Shown: positions 26,850 through 36,858, counted from the first letter of the stretch. The stretch: DNA of 64,000 bases from Eutrophovita sp913057845 (GCA_963925895.1 CAWUVH010000001.1:1-64000); one strand, 5' to 3'. Notes: a model not told the origin generated them from the letters alone. Numbers and translations are program-made.

Positions 26850-27598
26850 AATCTTTAATTGAAACACTTGAAAACGGAATCCGATTAGACGGAAAAACAA
26901 TTCTAATTACAGGCGCCTCCAGCGGCGTTGGACGCGCCCTAGCACTCGCATGCGCCGATGTTGGTGCAACTGTATTGTTGAGCGGCAGAAACGTGAACGC
27001 CCTCAATGAAGTGTATGACCTCATTCAGTCAAAAGGTAATCCCAGGCCGGCCATATTAGAACTCGATCTCTGTAAAGCAACGGAAGTAGAAATTGGGAAT
27101 GTCACTCAAGTCATCAAAACAAATATCGGCGCCCTTCATGGATTTGTCCATTGCGCAACCCACATTACTGAGCTAGGGCCAATCCGACACTTAGGACTTG
27201 CTGAATGGCAAGATCTGCTTAAAGTCAATGTCATTGCGCCCGCACTTTTGATTAGAGCCTGCGAACCCCTATTCGAAGCCTCCGGATCTGGATCAGTCGT
27301 GCTCACATCGGACAATCATGCACTATCCCTCGATGCATACTGGGGTGGTTATGCCATATCAAAATCAGCTCTCAATGCTTACGCAACATTACAATCGAAC
27401 GAGTGGAAAGATGAAAGGCCATATAGAGTCAATATCATCACACCTGGCCCCATTAACTCCCCGTTACGATCAAAAACACACCCCGGCGAAGATCGCAACC
27501 TTCTGCGGCCAATAGATTCTTTATTGCCAACCTATATTTATCTACTGAGTGACTCAAGCATTCATACGAATGGCGAAAACTTTAGTTACTCACCTTGA
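26846..27598 (+). CDS. YciK-family short-chain dehydrogenase/reductase
   Basis: A 250-residue SDR protein with the nucleotide motif ILITGASSGVGRALAL (TGxxxGxG) and the active-site Y-x3-K in YWGGYAISKSALNAYA. The overall pattern (LDGKTILITGAS..., C-terminal YIYLLSDSS) resembles YciK of Gammaproteobacteria, whose physiological substrate is unknown. It is translationally coupled to hpnE, unusual for YciK, so a squalene-related role is possible but unproven. Its 3' end overlaps the convergent thioesterase gene by 13 bp. Confidence 0.75.
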   Translation: MKSLIETLENGIRLDGKTILITGASSGVGRALALACADVGATVLLSGRNVNALNEVYDLIQSKGNPRPAILELDLCKATEVEIGNVTQVIKTNIGALHGFVHCATHITELGPIRHLGLAEWQDLLKVNVIAPALLIRACEPLFEASGSGSVVLTSDNHALSLDAYWGGYAISKSALNAYATLQSNEWKDERPYRVNIITPGPINSPLRSKTHPGEDRNLLRPIDSLLPTYIYLLSDSSIHTNGENFSYSP

Positions 27599-28011
27599 AT
27601 GACAGCACGAAACCAATCGGGCACCGGTCTGGACTTTCCCGCAACAATATCAGCCCAGACCAAAATGGCTTCGGCCTCAGCAAAAATCTCTGATTCATCA
27701 CTACAGTTAAACAGTTGGTGATACATAGCAAAACTACTTTTACTCAATCTTCCAACGTAACTCGTGACAGAGAAAGTAGCGGGGTAAACTGCAGACTTAA
27801 TATATCGACACGTGATTGTTCCTAGAATCGGCCCATCTGACTTCGACGTGTAATCAATCTCTAAGTCATTAAACCAAGCAACGCGAGACTCCTCAAAGTA
27901 TCTTAAGTAGGCAACATTGTTCATGTGCGCGAGACTATCCATCTCTCCCCAACGCATACTCATACGATCAGTTCGAACTAGTCTCATCGAATCTTTTAAA
28001 GATGCATCCAT
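27586..28011 (-). CDS. acyl-CoA thioesterase, YbgC/4HBT hotdog family
   Basis: A 141-residue hotdog-fold protein. MRWGEMDSLAHMNNVAYLRYFEESRVAWF is the 4-hydroxybenzoyl-CoA thioesterase signature with the catalytic Asp in GEMDSLAHMNN. It hydrolyses an acyl-CoA of unknown chain. It is divergent from the ETF-ubiquinone oxidoreductase gene (about 110 bp apart) and convergent with the SDR gene. Confidence 0.88.
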   Translation of the reverse strand: MDASLKDSMRLVRTDRMSMRWGEMDSLAHMNNVAYLRYFEESRVAWFNDLEIDYTSKSDGPILGTITCRYIKSAVYPATFSVTSYVGRLSKSSFAMYHQLFNCSDESEIFAEAEAILVWADIVAGKSRPVPDWFRAVIQGE

Positions 28012-28119
28012 TTTTTATATCTCTATTAGGCTGAAAATATGTCATAAATGAATTAACATTTACGAACCTGAATATAACAGACATAATCAGGGTAATCCCT
28101 GAGATCGTAGGAGCTAGTT

Positions 28120-29748
28120 TTGTCAGATCGAGAGTCAATGGAGTACGACGTTGTTATTGTTGGCGCAGGACCCGCAGGGTTAGCGTGCGCGATTAAGCTC
28201 AAACAGTTGGCAAATAATTCCGGGAATGACCTAACGGTCTGCATTGTTGAAAAAGGTTCGGAGGTTGGCGCGCATACTTTATCGGGCGCAGTAATTGAAA
28301 CTCGGGCGCTAGATGAACTCATACCTGATTGGAAAAACTTAGGAGCGCCTCTAAATACCCCAGTCACCGAAGATCGTCTTCTGTATTTAACAGCATCGAA
28401 ATCCTATTCTTTACCGACTCCCTCGTATATGAATAACCACGGTAACTATATCGTGAGTTTAGGCAATGTCGTACGTTGGCTCGGAGAACAAGCCGAAGGA
28501 TTAGGTGTTGAAATTTATCCAGGCTTTGCGGCCACCGAGATACTTTTTAACGATGATGGTTCAGTCAAAGGAATCGCAACTGGGGACATGGGTGTTGGAA
28601 AAGATGGGGAACATACCGATGGGTACCAACAAGGTATGGAGCTTCACGCAAAGCAAACGGTCTTCGCAGAAGGGTGTCGCGGATCATTGACCAAAGCAGC
28701 TATAGAAAGATTCGATCTTCGAAAAGGTGTGGAACCACAGACCTACGGTATTGGCATCAAAGAACTCTGGGAGGTATCCCCAGAAAACCACCAAGAGGGC
28801 CTCGTCATACACTCCACGGGATGGCCTCTTGATTACCAAACATACGGCGGATCATTTTTATATCATCTCGAAAATAACCAAGTTGCAGTCGGATTCGTCG
28901 TTGGGCTCGATTACAAGAATCCATATTTATCCCCCTTTGATGAGTTTCAGCGATTTAAAACGCACCCGGATATCTGTAAAACTTTTGAAGGAGGTCGACG
29001 AACCTCCTATGGTGCTAGAGCAATCTCAGAGGGTGGGTTCCAGTCAATTCCTCGACTCTCATTTCCTGGTGGACTTCTCATCGGAGATGCTGCTGGTTTT
29101 CTGAACGTACCCAAAATAAAAGGTTCTCATACCGCCATGAAGTCCGGCATAGTTGCTGCCGAGTCTCTCTTTAACGCCATGAGCACACCTGATGCTAGAG
29201 CGACTCTGGATTACACTTATCGATTATCAAAATCATGGTTATGGGCAGAACTCAAAACCGTTCGAAATATCCGGCCTTCATTCAGGTGGGGGTTCTGGAT
29301 TGGTATGCTCTACTCTGCGATTGACACATACATCCTCCGTGGAAAAGCACCTTGGACAATTAAGCATCATGAAGACCACAAACAGCTGATTCCAGCCAGA
29401 AAAGCGAAACAAATAAAATACCCAAAGCCAGATGGCATATTAACTTTTGATCGATTGACCTCAGTGTTTATTTCGAATACCAACCACGAGGAAAACCAAA
29501 GATGTCATTTGCAACTAAAAAATGAGTCGACACCGATCACAATTAACTTAGCCGAATATGATGCTCCAGAGCAACGCTACTGTCCGGCTGGCGTATACGA
29601 AATTATTACCGAGCAGAACATCCCAAAACTACAAATCAACGCACAAAACTGCGTTCACTGCAAAACGTGCGACATCAAAGACCCTACGCAGAATATTAAC
29701 TGGATCCCACCAGAAGGTAGTGGTGGGCCCAATTATCCAAACATGTAG
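28120..29748 (+). CDS. electron transfer flavoprotein-ubiquinone oxidoreductase
   Basis: Membrane-associated flavoprotein that passes electrons from reduced ETF to ubiquinone. The 542-residue product has the FAD motif YDVVIVGAGPAGLACAIKL, the conserved GRGEKGSLT-type region (CRGSLTKAAI), GDAAGFLNVPKIKGSHTAMKSG, and the C-terminal [4Fe-4S] ligands in NCVHCKTCDIKDP. A TTG at 28120 is the likely start, since AGGAG lies 6 nt upstream; an ATG six codons on is the alternative. It is the natural acceptor for the EtfAB encoded 3 kb away. Confidence 0.95.
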   Translation: MSDRESMEYDVVIVGAGPAGLACAIKLKQLANNSGNDLTVCIVEKGSEVGAHTLSGAVIETRALDELIPDWKNLGAPLNTPVTEDRLLYLTASKSYSLPTPSYMNNHGNYIVSLGNVVRWLGEQAEGLGVEIYPGFAATEILFNDDGSVKGIATGDMGVGKDGEHTDGYQQGMELHAKQTVFAEGCRGSLTKAAIERFDLRKGVEPQTYGIGIKELWEVSPENHQEGLVIHSTGWPLDYQTYGGSFLYHLENNQVAVGFVVGLDYKNPYLSPFDEFQRFKTHPDICKTFEGGRRTSYGARAISEGGFQSIPRLSFPGGLLIGDAAGFLNVPKIKGSHTAMKSGIVAAESLFNAMSTPDARATLDYTYRLSKSWLWAELKTVRNIRPSFRWGFWIGMLYSAIDTYILRGKAPWTIKHHEDHKQLIPARKAKQIKYPKPDGILTFDRLTSVFISNTNHEENQRCHLQLKNESTPITINLAEYDAPEQRYCPAGVYEIITEQNIPKLQINAQNCVHCKTCDIKDPTQNINWIPPEGSGGPNYPNM

Positions 29749-29819
29749 ATTGATCCCGCAGCAGTCAAACCCAAATCGAATGACACCAGCGTAGGAGATG
29801 GGTGGTTAAGGCTTGAACG

Positions 29820-30218
29820 TCAACTTTGCTGTATTGCACGAGGCTTACGATCATCATCAACAGCAACGTAAGTGAGTGTTGCATCTGTGACTTTCACAGT
29901 TTCGCCCAAGGATCGCCTCTGAGCATAAACCTCAACATCAACCGTAATCGACGTTTTTCCAACCTTAGAAATTGATGCATAAAAACTAACCAAATCACCA
30001 ATATAAACTGGTTGCTTAAACAAAAAGGTGTTCACTGCAATCGTCACGATTCTTCCCTTAGCCAAGAGTGCCGCCGGAATACTTCCCGCGATATCAACTT
30101 GCGACATGATCCAACCGCCAAAAATATCGCCACTGTAATTAGCGTCAGAGGGCATAGGCACCACTCGCAACGTCGGATCCCGGCCCACTGGCAACACTTT
30201 GTCTGCGTTAATACCCAT
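29820..30218 (-). CDS. acyl-CoA thioesterase, YciA/BACH hotdog family
   Basis: A 132-residue hotdog protein with VVPMPSDANYSGDIFGGWIMSQVDIAG, the YciA/acyl-CoA thioesterase signature (D in SGDIFGGW). Starts within the stop of the acyl-CoA dehydrogenase gene (TGATG, one-base overlap), so it is coupled to it. Probably frees CoA from products or dead-end acyl-CoAs of that pathway. Confidence 0.88.
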   Translation of the reverse strand: MGINADKVLPVGRDPTLRVVPMPSDANYSGDIFGGWIMSQVDIAGSIPAALLAKGRIVTIAVNTFLFKQPVYIGDLVSFYASISKVGKTSITVDVEVYAQRRSLGETVKVTDATLTYVAVDDDRKPRAIQQS

Positions 30219-32014
30219 CAGAAGTAGGACTCATCAAGAGCCACAATTGTTTTATGACCTGCTACGACTTGGTCTTTGAGTACACCGGATAATGGCAGTA
30301 TGTTCTCTGCGTAAAAGCGGCTAGTCGCAAGTTTGCTTCTATAAAACTTTGCATTTGAACTCCCCGCATCTAATCCCTTCTTCGCGATAATTGCAGAACG
30401 CACAAGCATCCATCCTCCAGCAACAGTACCGAAGAGTTTCAGCAGGGGTACGGATCCCGCAGAAGCTGTCTGCGGATCCTTAGAGTAAGTTTCAACCACC
30501 CAACGCACTGACTCTTCAAGAGCCTCCACGGAAATTTCAAATTTATCTCTCATCACGGATAAACCAGAATGATCCTTAAATGCATCAAGATCCTGCAGCG
30601 TTTGACGCATAAAACCGATCAATTGAAACGCAGTTACCCCATGCTCTGACGCGACTTTACGACCAATTAAATCGTTCGCCTGAATCCCAGTTGTACCCTC
30701 ATATATTGGTGTAATTCTTGCGTCACGCAGATACTGAGCCGCACCTGTTTCTTCAATAAATCCCATTCCCCCATGAACCTGCACCCCCATGGAAGTAATC
30801 TCAATCGACTGCTCAGTACACCACCCTTTGACAACAGGAGTCAAAAGGTCAAAAAGACTCTGATAATTCGCTCTCTCTGCCTCATCCGCATGGTGCAGCG
30901 CCCGATCCAGATAAGAACAAGTTTGAAGCGCTACCGCACGCATCGCTTCTACTTGAGATTTCATAGTAAGGAGCATTCGTCTCACGTCTGGATGATGGAT
31001 GATCGAAACGCGCTCCCCAGAGCCAGCACCGATACTCCGTCCTTGTATACGACCTTTAGCGAATTCAGCGGCACGCTGATAAGAACGCTCAGAGATCGCA
31101 ACACCTTCAATCCCAACTTCCAAACGTGCGAAATTCATCATCGTGAACATGTACTGTAGCCCACGATTCTCTTCTCCAACAAGGTATCCGATAGCCCCAT
31201 CATCATCGCCGAAAGCCATGACGCAAGTTGGACTTGCGTGAATTCCAAGCTTTTCTTCGATAGACACGCACTTCACATCATTTCTTGGACCAATTGAACC
31301 ATCAGCATTTACCAAGAATTTGGGAACAACGAACAAGGAGATCCCTTTAACCCCTTCAGGGGCATCAGGGGTACGGGCAAGAACAAGATGGACGATATTG
31401 TCTGCCATCGTGTGTTCTCCCCACGTAATATAAATTTTTGTACCAAAAATTCGGTACTGATCCCCCTCCGGGATCGCTTTTGCACGAACAGCTGACAAAT
31501 CAGAACCTGCTTGCGGTTCTGTCAGATTCATAGTTCCAGACCACTCACTACTGACTAGTTTCTTTAGGAAAATCTCCTTCAACTCATCTGATCCGTGTCT
31601 TTTAATCGCTTGAATTGCTCCTGCTGTCAGCATAGGACATAACGCAAATGACATGCATGAAGAGTTCCACATCTCGGCTGTGAGAGCCTGGATTATATGA
31701 GGTAATCCTTGCCCACCCCATTCGGGATCATTCGCAAGTCCACCCCAGCCACCATCAGAAAATTGTTTATAAGCCGCCGAAAAACCTGTCGCAGGGGTTA
31801 CGACGTGGTTCTCAAGTTTTGCCCCTTCCCGATCACCAGGCCAATTTAGGGGGTCCAGCACACCAGTGGCGAACTTACCTGCCTCCTCAATGATAGAGCT
31901 CACTAAATCGGCGTTAATCTCTTCGTTACCAGGTAACGCTTGTATCGGTTCTAAACCGACAAGCTCGTTGACAACAAACTCCATGTCATCTGCAGGGGCT
32001 TGATAGACGGACAT
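30218..32014 (-). CDS. acyl-CoA dehydrogenase, long DmdC/AcdB-like type
   Basis: A 598-residue FAD enzyme. The central region has EWSGTMNLTEPQAGSDLSAVRAKA (FAD/substrate motif) and the C-terminal QVHGGMGFIEETGAAQYLRDARITPIYEGTTGIQ. An extra C-terminal domain of about 130 residues puts it in the group that includes 3-methylthiopropanoyl-CoA dehydrogenase (DmdC). Real substrate is not certain: long-chain acyl-CoA and methylthiopropanoyl-CoA are both possible. It sits between etfA and a thioesterase in one operon, with a DmdB-like ligase upstream. Confidence 0.88.
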   Translation of the reverse strand: MSVYQAPADDMEFVVNELVGLEPIQALPGNEEINADLVSSIIEEAGKFATGVLDPLNWPGDREGAKLENHVVTPATGFSAAYKQFSDGGWGGLANDPEWGGQGLPHIIQALTAEMWNSSCMSFALCPMLTAGAIQAIKRHGSDELKEIFLKKLVSSEWSGTMNLTEPQAGSDLSAVRAKAIPEGDQYRIFGTKIYITWGEHTMADNIVHLVLARTPDAPEGVKGISLFVVPKFLVNADGSIGPRNDVKCVSIEEKLGIHASPTCVMAFGDDDGAIGYLVGEENRGLQYMFTMMNFARLEVGIEGVAISERSYQRAAEFAKGRIQGRSIGAGSGERVSIIHHPDVRRMLLTMKSQVEAMRAVALQTCSYLDRALHHADEAERANYQSLFDLLTPVVKGWCTEQSIEITSMGVQVHGGMGFIEETGAAQYLRDARITPIYEGTTGIQANDLIGRKVASEHGVTAFQLIGFMRQTLQDLDAFKDHSGLSVMRDKFEISVEALEESVRWVVETYSKDPQTASAGSVPLLKLFGTVAGGWMLVRSAIIAKKGLDAGSSNAKFYRSKLATSRFYAENILPLSGVLKDQVVAGHKTIVALDESYF

Positions 32015-32049
32015 TAATACATTCCTTTACGAGTTTAAATGGAAGTCGG

Positions 32050-32982
32050 CTAAATTGAGTTGGTGAGCTTTGGGATAGCCTCGAATAAGTCTCCAACAAA
32101 ACCGTAGTCGGCGACTTGGAAAATAGGTGCTTCCTCATCTTTATTGATTGCCACAATGATCTTGCTATCTTTCATCCCCGCTAAATGCTGAATGGCTCCA
32201 GAAATACCAACTGCAATGTAGAGCTCTGGCGCAACTATTTTTCCCGTTTGCCCCACTTGGTAATCGTTTGGCACAAAGCCAGAATCAACAGCAGCCCGAG
32301 ATGCTCCAACCGCAGCGCCTAATTTATCCGCAAGTGCTTCTAACAGTGCAAAATTTTCCGCGCTCCCCATACCTCGCCCTCCAGAAACGATGACTTTGGC
32401 AGCGGTCAACTCAGGTCTGGCCGACTTCGTCAACTCTTGACTTATTAACGAGCTCAAATTTTTACTCGGCAGCACATCAATTGACTCAACGACCCCGTCC
32501 CCACCTTCAGAAGCACAAACATCAAATCCTGTTGTTCTAATCGTAATCACTTTGATCACGTCCGATGTCACCACCGTTGCCAATGCGTTTCCAGCATAGA
32601 TTGGCCTTATAAACGTGTCTTCGCTTTGAATTTCTACAACATCGGAAATTTGCGCCACATCAAGAAGTGCTGCAACTCGAGGCATCACATTTTTTCCAAA
32701 ACTCGTAGCTGGAGCAAGGACGTGAGAATAATTACCAGCTACCGTCATCACAACATCAGCCACGTCTTCCACCAAACAGTTTTTAAGGGATTCGGCATCA
32801 GCTACCAATACTTTCGTAACACCTGATAGTTTTGATGCAGCCTCAGCGACTGACGCACACTCAAACCCAGCGACCAAGACATGCATCTCTTGGCCTAACT
32901 TTTGCCCAGCAGTGACTGTATTGAGCACGGCCCCTTTAATCACCGCGTTATCGTGTTCTGCAATAATCAGTGTGGCCATCAA
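32050..32982 (-). CDS. etfA: electron transfer flavoprotein alpha subunit
   Basis: FAD-binding half of the ETF heterodimer that accepts electrons from acyl-CoA dehydrogenases. The 310-residue protein has the C-terminal FAD-domain signature PELYIAVGISGAIQHLAGMKDSK and the SGGRGMGSAENFALLEALADKLGAAVGASRAAVD segment. It overlaps etfB by 4 nt (ATGA), which ensures equal subunit synthesis. Confidence 0.96.
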   Translation of the reverse strand: MMATLIIAEHDNAVIKGAVLNTVTAGQKLGQEMHVLVAGFECASVAEAASKLSGVTKVLVADAESLKNCLVEDVADVVMTVAGNYSHVLAPATSFGKNVMPRVAALLDVAQISDVVEIQSEDTFIRPIYAGNALATVVTSDVIKVITIRTTGFDVCASEGGDGVVESIDVLPSKNLSSLISQELTKSARPELTAAKVIVSGGRGMGSAENFALLEALADKLGAAVGASRAAVDSGFVPNDYQVGQTGKIVAPELYIAVGISGAIQHLAGMKDSKIIVAINKDEEAPIFQVADYGFVGDLFEAIPKLTNSI

Positions 32983-33728
32983 ATCACCTTCGCTTCATTT
33001 TTAAGTTTATCCACTAGCTCTTCAATAGAACTAACCATTTGACCCGCACTTCGCTTTGCAGGTTCACTCACTTTGATCGTCTTCAATCTTGGAGTCATAT
33101 CCACTCCTAGGTCCTCAGGCGTCACCTTATCTATGACTTTCTTCTTAGCCTTCATGATATTGGGCAACGTCACATATCTGGGCTCATTGAGCCTAAGGTC
33201 GGTTGTTATCACCGTGGGGAGCGTTACTTTAAGCGTTTCTAGTCCGCCATCAATCTCGCGCGTCACCAGCGCCACATCACCTTCGATCTCTACTTTGGAC
33301 GCAAACGTAGCCTGCGACCAACCGAGCTTTGCTGCGAGCATTTGTCCCGTTTGATTGAAGTCATCATCAATAGCCTGTTTGCCCATGATGACTGCTCGTG
33401 GCGCTTCGTTATCAACCAATTTTGCAAGCACTTTAGCAACCCCCAAAGGTTGCGTTTCCTGATCCGTCTCAACATGGATCGCTCGATCTGCACCAAGCGC
33501 TAACGCCGTTCTAAGTGTCTCCTGGCATGTCGCCGGTCCTACAGACACTGCAATAATTTCGGTAACGAGGCCCGCCTCTTTGAGTCGCATCGCCTCTTCA
33601 ACAGCAATTTCATCAAAAGGATTCATTGACATCTTAACGTTAGCGGTTTCGACTCCGCTTTGGTCTGCCTTAACCCTGATCTTGACGTTGTAGTCAACAA
33701 CTCGCTTTACTGGAATTAAAACCTTCAT
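32979..33728 (-). CDS. etfB: electron transfer flavoprotein beta subunit
   Basis: AMP-binding half of ETF and docking site for dehydrogenases. The 249-residue protein starts MKVLIPVKRVVDYNVKIRV and carries the recognition-loop region LNEPRYVTLPNIMKAKKK. The open frame extends six codons upstream to 33746, but the canonical N-terminus fixes the start at 33728. Followed by etfA and the acyl-CoA dehydrogenase. Confidence 0.96.
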   Translation of the reverse strand: MKVLIPVKRVVDYNVKIRVKADQSGVETANVKMSMNPFDEIAVEEAMRLKEAGLVTEIIAVSVGPATCQETLRTALALGADRAIHVETDQETQPLGVAKVLAKLVDNEAPRAVIMGKQAIDDDFNQTGQMLAAKLGWSQATFASKVEIEGDVALVTREIDGGLETLKVTLPTVITTDLRLNEPRYVTLPNIMKAKKKVIDKVTPEDLGVDMTPRLKTIKVSEPAKRSAGQMVSSIEELVDKLKNEAKVI

Positions 33729-33831
33729 TAAATTTAACCTTCTCACTTAAAAATTTAAACACAAAAGCTATTTTACCGCACCGCACCAAGATCGTCTGAT
33801 CCAAACTGGGCCATTCAATCGTTACTAATTA

Positions 33832-35460
33832 CTAATTTGTTTCTCCGAGCCGATCCCTGAGCGCCGCCTTTTGAATCTTTCCAGTTGAGGTCTTTGGCAA
33901 CACACCGAAAATTACCCGTTTAGGACACTTATAACGAGCAAGGCGTTCTCTACAAAACTCAATAACATCATTTTCAGTCAACACCGTCTCCGATGATTTC
34001 AAAGTAATGAAAGCGCAGGGAACTTCACCCCACCGTTCATCAGCCTGCGCGACAACTGCCGCCTCTAAAATACGGCTATCCTGACAAAGAACATCCTCAA
34101 TCTCAATCGTTGATATATTTTCACCGCCTGAGATGATGATATCTTTGGATCGATCTTTAATCGTGACATAACCAAACATATCAATAACAGCCAGATCTCC
34201 GGTATGGAACCACCCTCCACTGAATGCAGATAGCGTAGCCTTCGGATTTTTCAAATACCCTTTCATGGTGATATTGCCGCGAAAACAAATCTCACCCATG
34301 GACTTGCCGTCACGAGCAACAGGAAGCATTGTTTCAGGGTCAAAGACATCCATTCCCTCTTGCACGACGTAACGCACACCCTGTCGACCATTTTTTTGAG
34401 CACGTTCCTCCAAGGAAAGCGTCTCCCACTCGGGATGTTGCGCACACACCGCAGCTGGACCATACACTTCGGTAAGACCATATACATGAGTCAAGTCAAT
34501 ACCTAAAAGCTCGGCACCCTCAATGACCGATCTAGGAGGAGCAGCACCAGCAATCATCCCTTTAATCCGTGACTTAAGCAGTTGGCCTTTACTGACTGAG
34601 GCGTTAATCAAAGTGTTATAAACCACGGGGGCGCCACACATATGGGTTACGTCATGATCTCGCATCAACTCGAAGATGACATCAGACTCGACTCGACGAA
34701 GACAAATACTTGTCCCAGCAACAGCTGCCAAGGTCCAAGGGAAGCACCACCCGTTACAGTGGAACATTGGTAACGTCCATAAGTATCTTGAAAAGTAAGG
34801 CATAGTCCACGTCACCACATTACCAAGGGCGTTTAAATAAGCGCCTCGATGATGCGTCACAACACCTTTGGGATCCCCCGTAGTTCCAGACGTATAGGAC
34901 AGAGCAATCGCATCCCACTCATCCTCAGGCAATTGCTGATTAAAAAACGGATCTCCACTCTCGATAAATACTTCATATTCAAGATCACCAACAGGGGGCA
35001 AATCAGCAAGATTGGCATCAGCAATATCGATCAATAACGGCTTTTTATCCAAGGTTGCCAGCGCGGCACTGACTACCCCTTGATACTCACGATCGACCAA
35101 CAAAACCTTGGCGCCTCCATGTTGGAGCATGAACGCAATCGTCGCAGAATCTAAACGCGTATTTAAGGCATTAATGACAGCACCCGCCATTGGTATCCCA
35201 TAATGGGCCTCAAACATGACTGGCGTGTTAGGCGCCATGATCGCAACGGTATCCCCATACTCCACCCCAAGCCTTACTAACGCGGAGGCAAACCGCCTAC
35301 ATCGCGTATAGGTTTCTTTCCATGTCTGCTGCTGCTCTCCGTAAACAACAGCCAGACGATCTGGATAAACATTTGCCGCCCACGCGATGAGAGAGACAGG
35401 AGACAACGGCGCATAATTTCCTTTGTTTTTTTCAAGCTCTTTATTAAACGCGTCACTCAT
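33832..35460 (-). CDS. acyl-CoA synthetase, DmdB-like (AMP-forming)
   Basis: A 542-residue ANL-superfamily ligase that activates a carboxylic acid with ATP and CoA. The P-loop is SYTSGTTGDPKGVVTHH, the A5 motif is HVYGLTEVYGP, and the hinge GGWFHTGDLAVID and terminal KTSTGKIQKAALRDRL (catalytic Lys) are present. FHCNGWCFPW is typical of the medium-chain/3-methylthiopropanoate ligase group including DmdB. It starts a same-strand run ligase-etfB-etfA-dehydrogenase-thioesterase. Methylthiopropanoate is a candidate substrate, not established. Confidence 0.88.
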   Translation of the reverse strand: MSDAFNKELEKNKGNYAPLSPVSLIAWAANVYPDRLAVVYGEQQQTWKETYTRCRRFASALVRLGVEYGDTVAIMAPNTPVMFEAHYGIPMAGAVINALNTRLDSATIAFMLQHGGAKVLLVDREYQGVVSAALATLDKKPLLIDIADANLADLPPVGDLEYEVFIESGDPFFNQQLPEDEWDAIALSYTSGTTGDPKGVVTHHRGAYLNALGNVVTWTMPYFSRYLWTLPMFHCNGWCFPWTLAAVAGTSICLRRVESDVIFELMRDHDVTHMCGAPVVYNTLINASVSKGQLLKSRIKGMIAGAAPPRSVIEGAELLGIDLTHVYGLTEVYGPAAVCAQHPEWETLSLEERAQKNGRQGVRYVVQEGMDVFDPETMLPVARDGKSMGEICFRGNITMKGYLKNPKATLSAFSGGWFHTGDLAVIDMFGYVTIKDRSKDIIISGGENISTIEIEDVLCQDSRILEAAVVAQADERWGEVPCAFITLKSSETVLTENDVIEFCRERLARYKCPKRVIFGVLPKTSTGKIQKAALRDRLGETN

Positions 35461-35508
35461 TACCAATCACACCTTTTTATTAAGTTCTCTTACACCCTAT
35501 CAATTTAT

Positions 35509-36858
35509 CTAAAATACCGCATCAATGGCTTGGCTAATGTGCTCTACCTTGATCAACTCAATACCTTTTGGACTGGTTTTAGGTGCATTTGCTGCAGGAA
35601 TAATAGCTCGGTTAAACCCCAACTTAAGTGCTTCTTTCAAACGATCCTGACCACGCTGTACCGCTCTGACCTCACCAGACAAACCGATCTCACCAAACGC
35701 TACGGTTTTACCACCCACCACTTTGCCTCTCAATGACGACACGATCGCCAAAATCACGGGCAAATCCGATGCCGGCTCATTGATTCTTACACCGCCAACC
35801 GCATTAACAAAAACATCTTGATCGAACGCTGCTATACCCGCGTGTCGGTGCAGCACCGCTAGCAGCATCGCCAATCTATTTTGCTCAAGCCCAACAGTAA
35901 GTCGCCTTGAATTCGCCGAATGAGACGTATCAACAAGTGCCTGCAACTCGACCAAAAGAGGACGGCTACCCTCTTGCGTCACCATGACGCAACAGCCAGC
36001 AACTTCTTTTTCATGCTGTGACAAAAATAACGCAGATGGATTAGACACACCCCGTAACCCTCGATCTGTCATGGCAAAAACACCCAGTTCATTAGCTGCC
36101 CCAAAACGATTTTTAATCGAACGAACCAAACGAAAACTCGAGTGAGCATCTCCCTCAAAATACAAAACCGTGTCCACAATATGCTCAAGCACACGAGGTC
36201 CGGCAATAGCTCCCTCTTTCGTCACATGACCGACCAATAACAATGTTGTGCCACTTGCTTTAGCGAAGCGCGTCAGTTGCGCTGCGCACTCTCTAACCTG
36301 CGACACACTGCCCGGTGCGGGCTGTATGTCCTCTGAATACACTGTCTGGATTGAATCGATGACTGCAACATCAGGCTTCTCTCGAGTTAGGGTATCTAGG
36401 ATTCTGTTCAGTTGAATTTCTGATAGCAGCAACAATTTATCCGACTTCAAATCCAATCGTTGCGCTCTGAGTCCAATTTGTTGCGATGACTCCTCACCAC
36501 TGACATAAATGGCCTTATGGTGCTCACTCATCGCACTCATGGCTTGGAGTAACAAGGTCGACTTTCCGATTCCTGGGTCACCCCCGATAAGAACCACACC
36601 ACCCCTCACAAGACCACCACCCAGCACCCGATCCAACTCGCTGCTATGGGTCGAAAACCTCGCCTCCTCTGTGGCCTCGATCTCCCCTATCGGGATCAAA
36701 CTGTTGGTATTATTTAAGGGCTGATACCGCTCTCCACCTCGAGTGACCGTCGTTTCCTTGAGTACGTTCCACTCATGACAATGGGGGCACTGCCCAGCCC
36801 ACTTTTGAGTCTGCTCGCCACAACTGGAACACAAAAATGCCGTCTTAGATTTGCTCAT
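35509..36858 (-). CDS. radA: DNA repair protein RadA
   Basis: RecA-like DnaB-type helicase that drives branch migration during recombination. The 449-residue protein has the N-terminal C4 zinc ribbon (LCSSCG...CPHCHEW), Walker A GGDPGIGKST, the RadA-specific KNRFG motif (SIKNRFGAANELG), and a Lon-like C-terminal domain with GGVRINEPASDLP. It is next to alr, a common gammaproteobacterial pairing. Confidence 0.96.
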   Translation of the reverse strand: MSKSKTAFLCSSCGEQTQKWAGQCPHCHEWNVLKETTVTRGGERYQPLNNTNSLIPIGEIEATEEARFSTHSSELDRVLGGGLVRGGVVLIGGDPGIGKSTLLLQAMSAMSEHHKAIYVSGEESSQQIGLRAQRLDLKSDKLLLLSEIQLNRILDTLTREKPDVAVIDSIQTVYSEDIQPAPGSVSQVRECAAQLTRFAKASGTTLLLVGHVTKEGAIAGPRVLEHIVDTVLYFEGDAHSSFRLVRSIKNRFGAANELGVFAMTDRGLRGVSNPSALFLSQHEKEVAGCCVMVTQEGSRPLLVELQALVDTSHSANSRRLTVGLEQNRLAMLLAVLHRHAGIAAFDQDVFVNAVGGVRINEPASDLPVILAIVSSLRGKVVGGKTVAFGEIGLSGEVRAVQRGQDRLKEALKLGFNRAIIPAANAPKTSPKGIELIKVEHISQAIDAVF

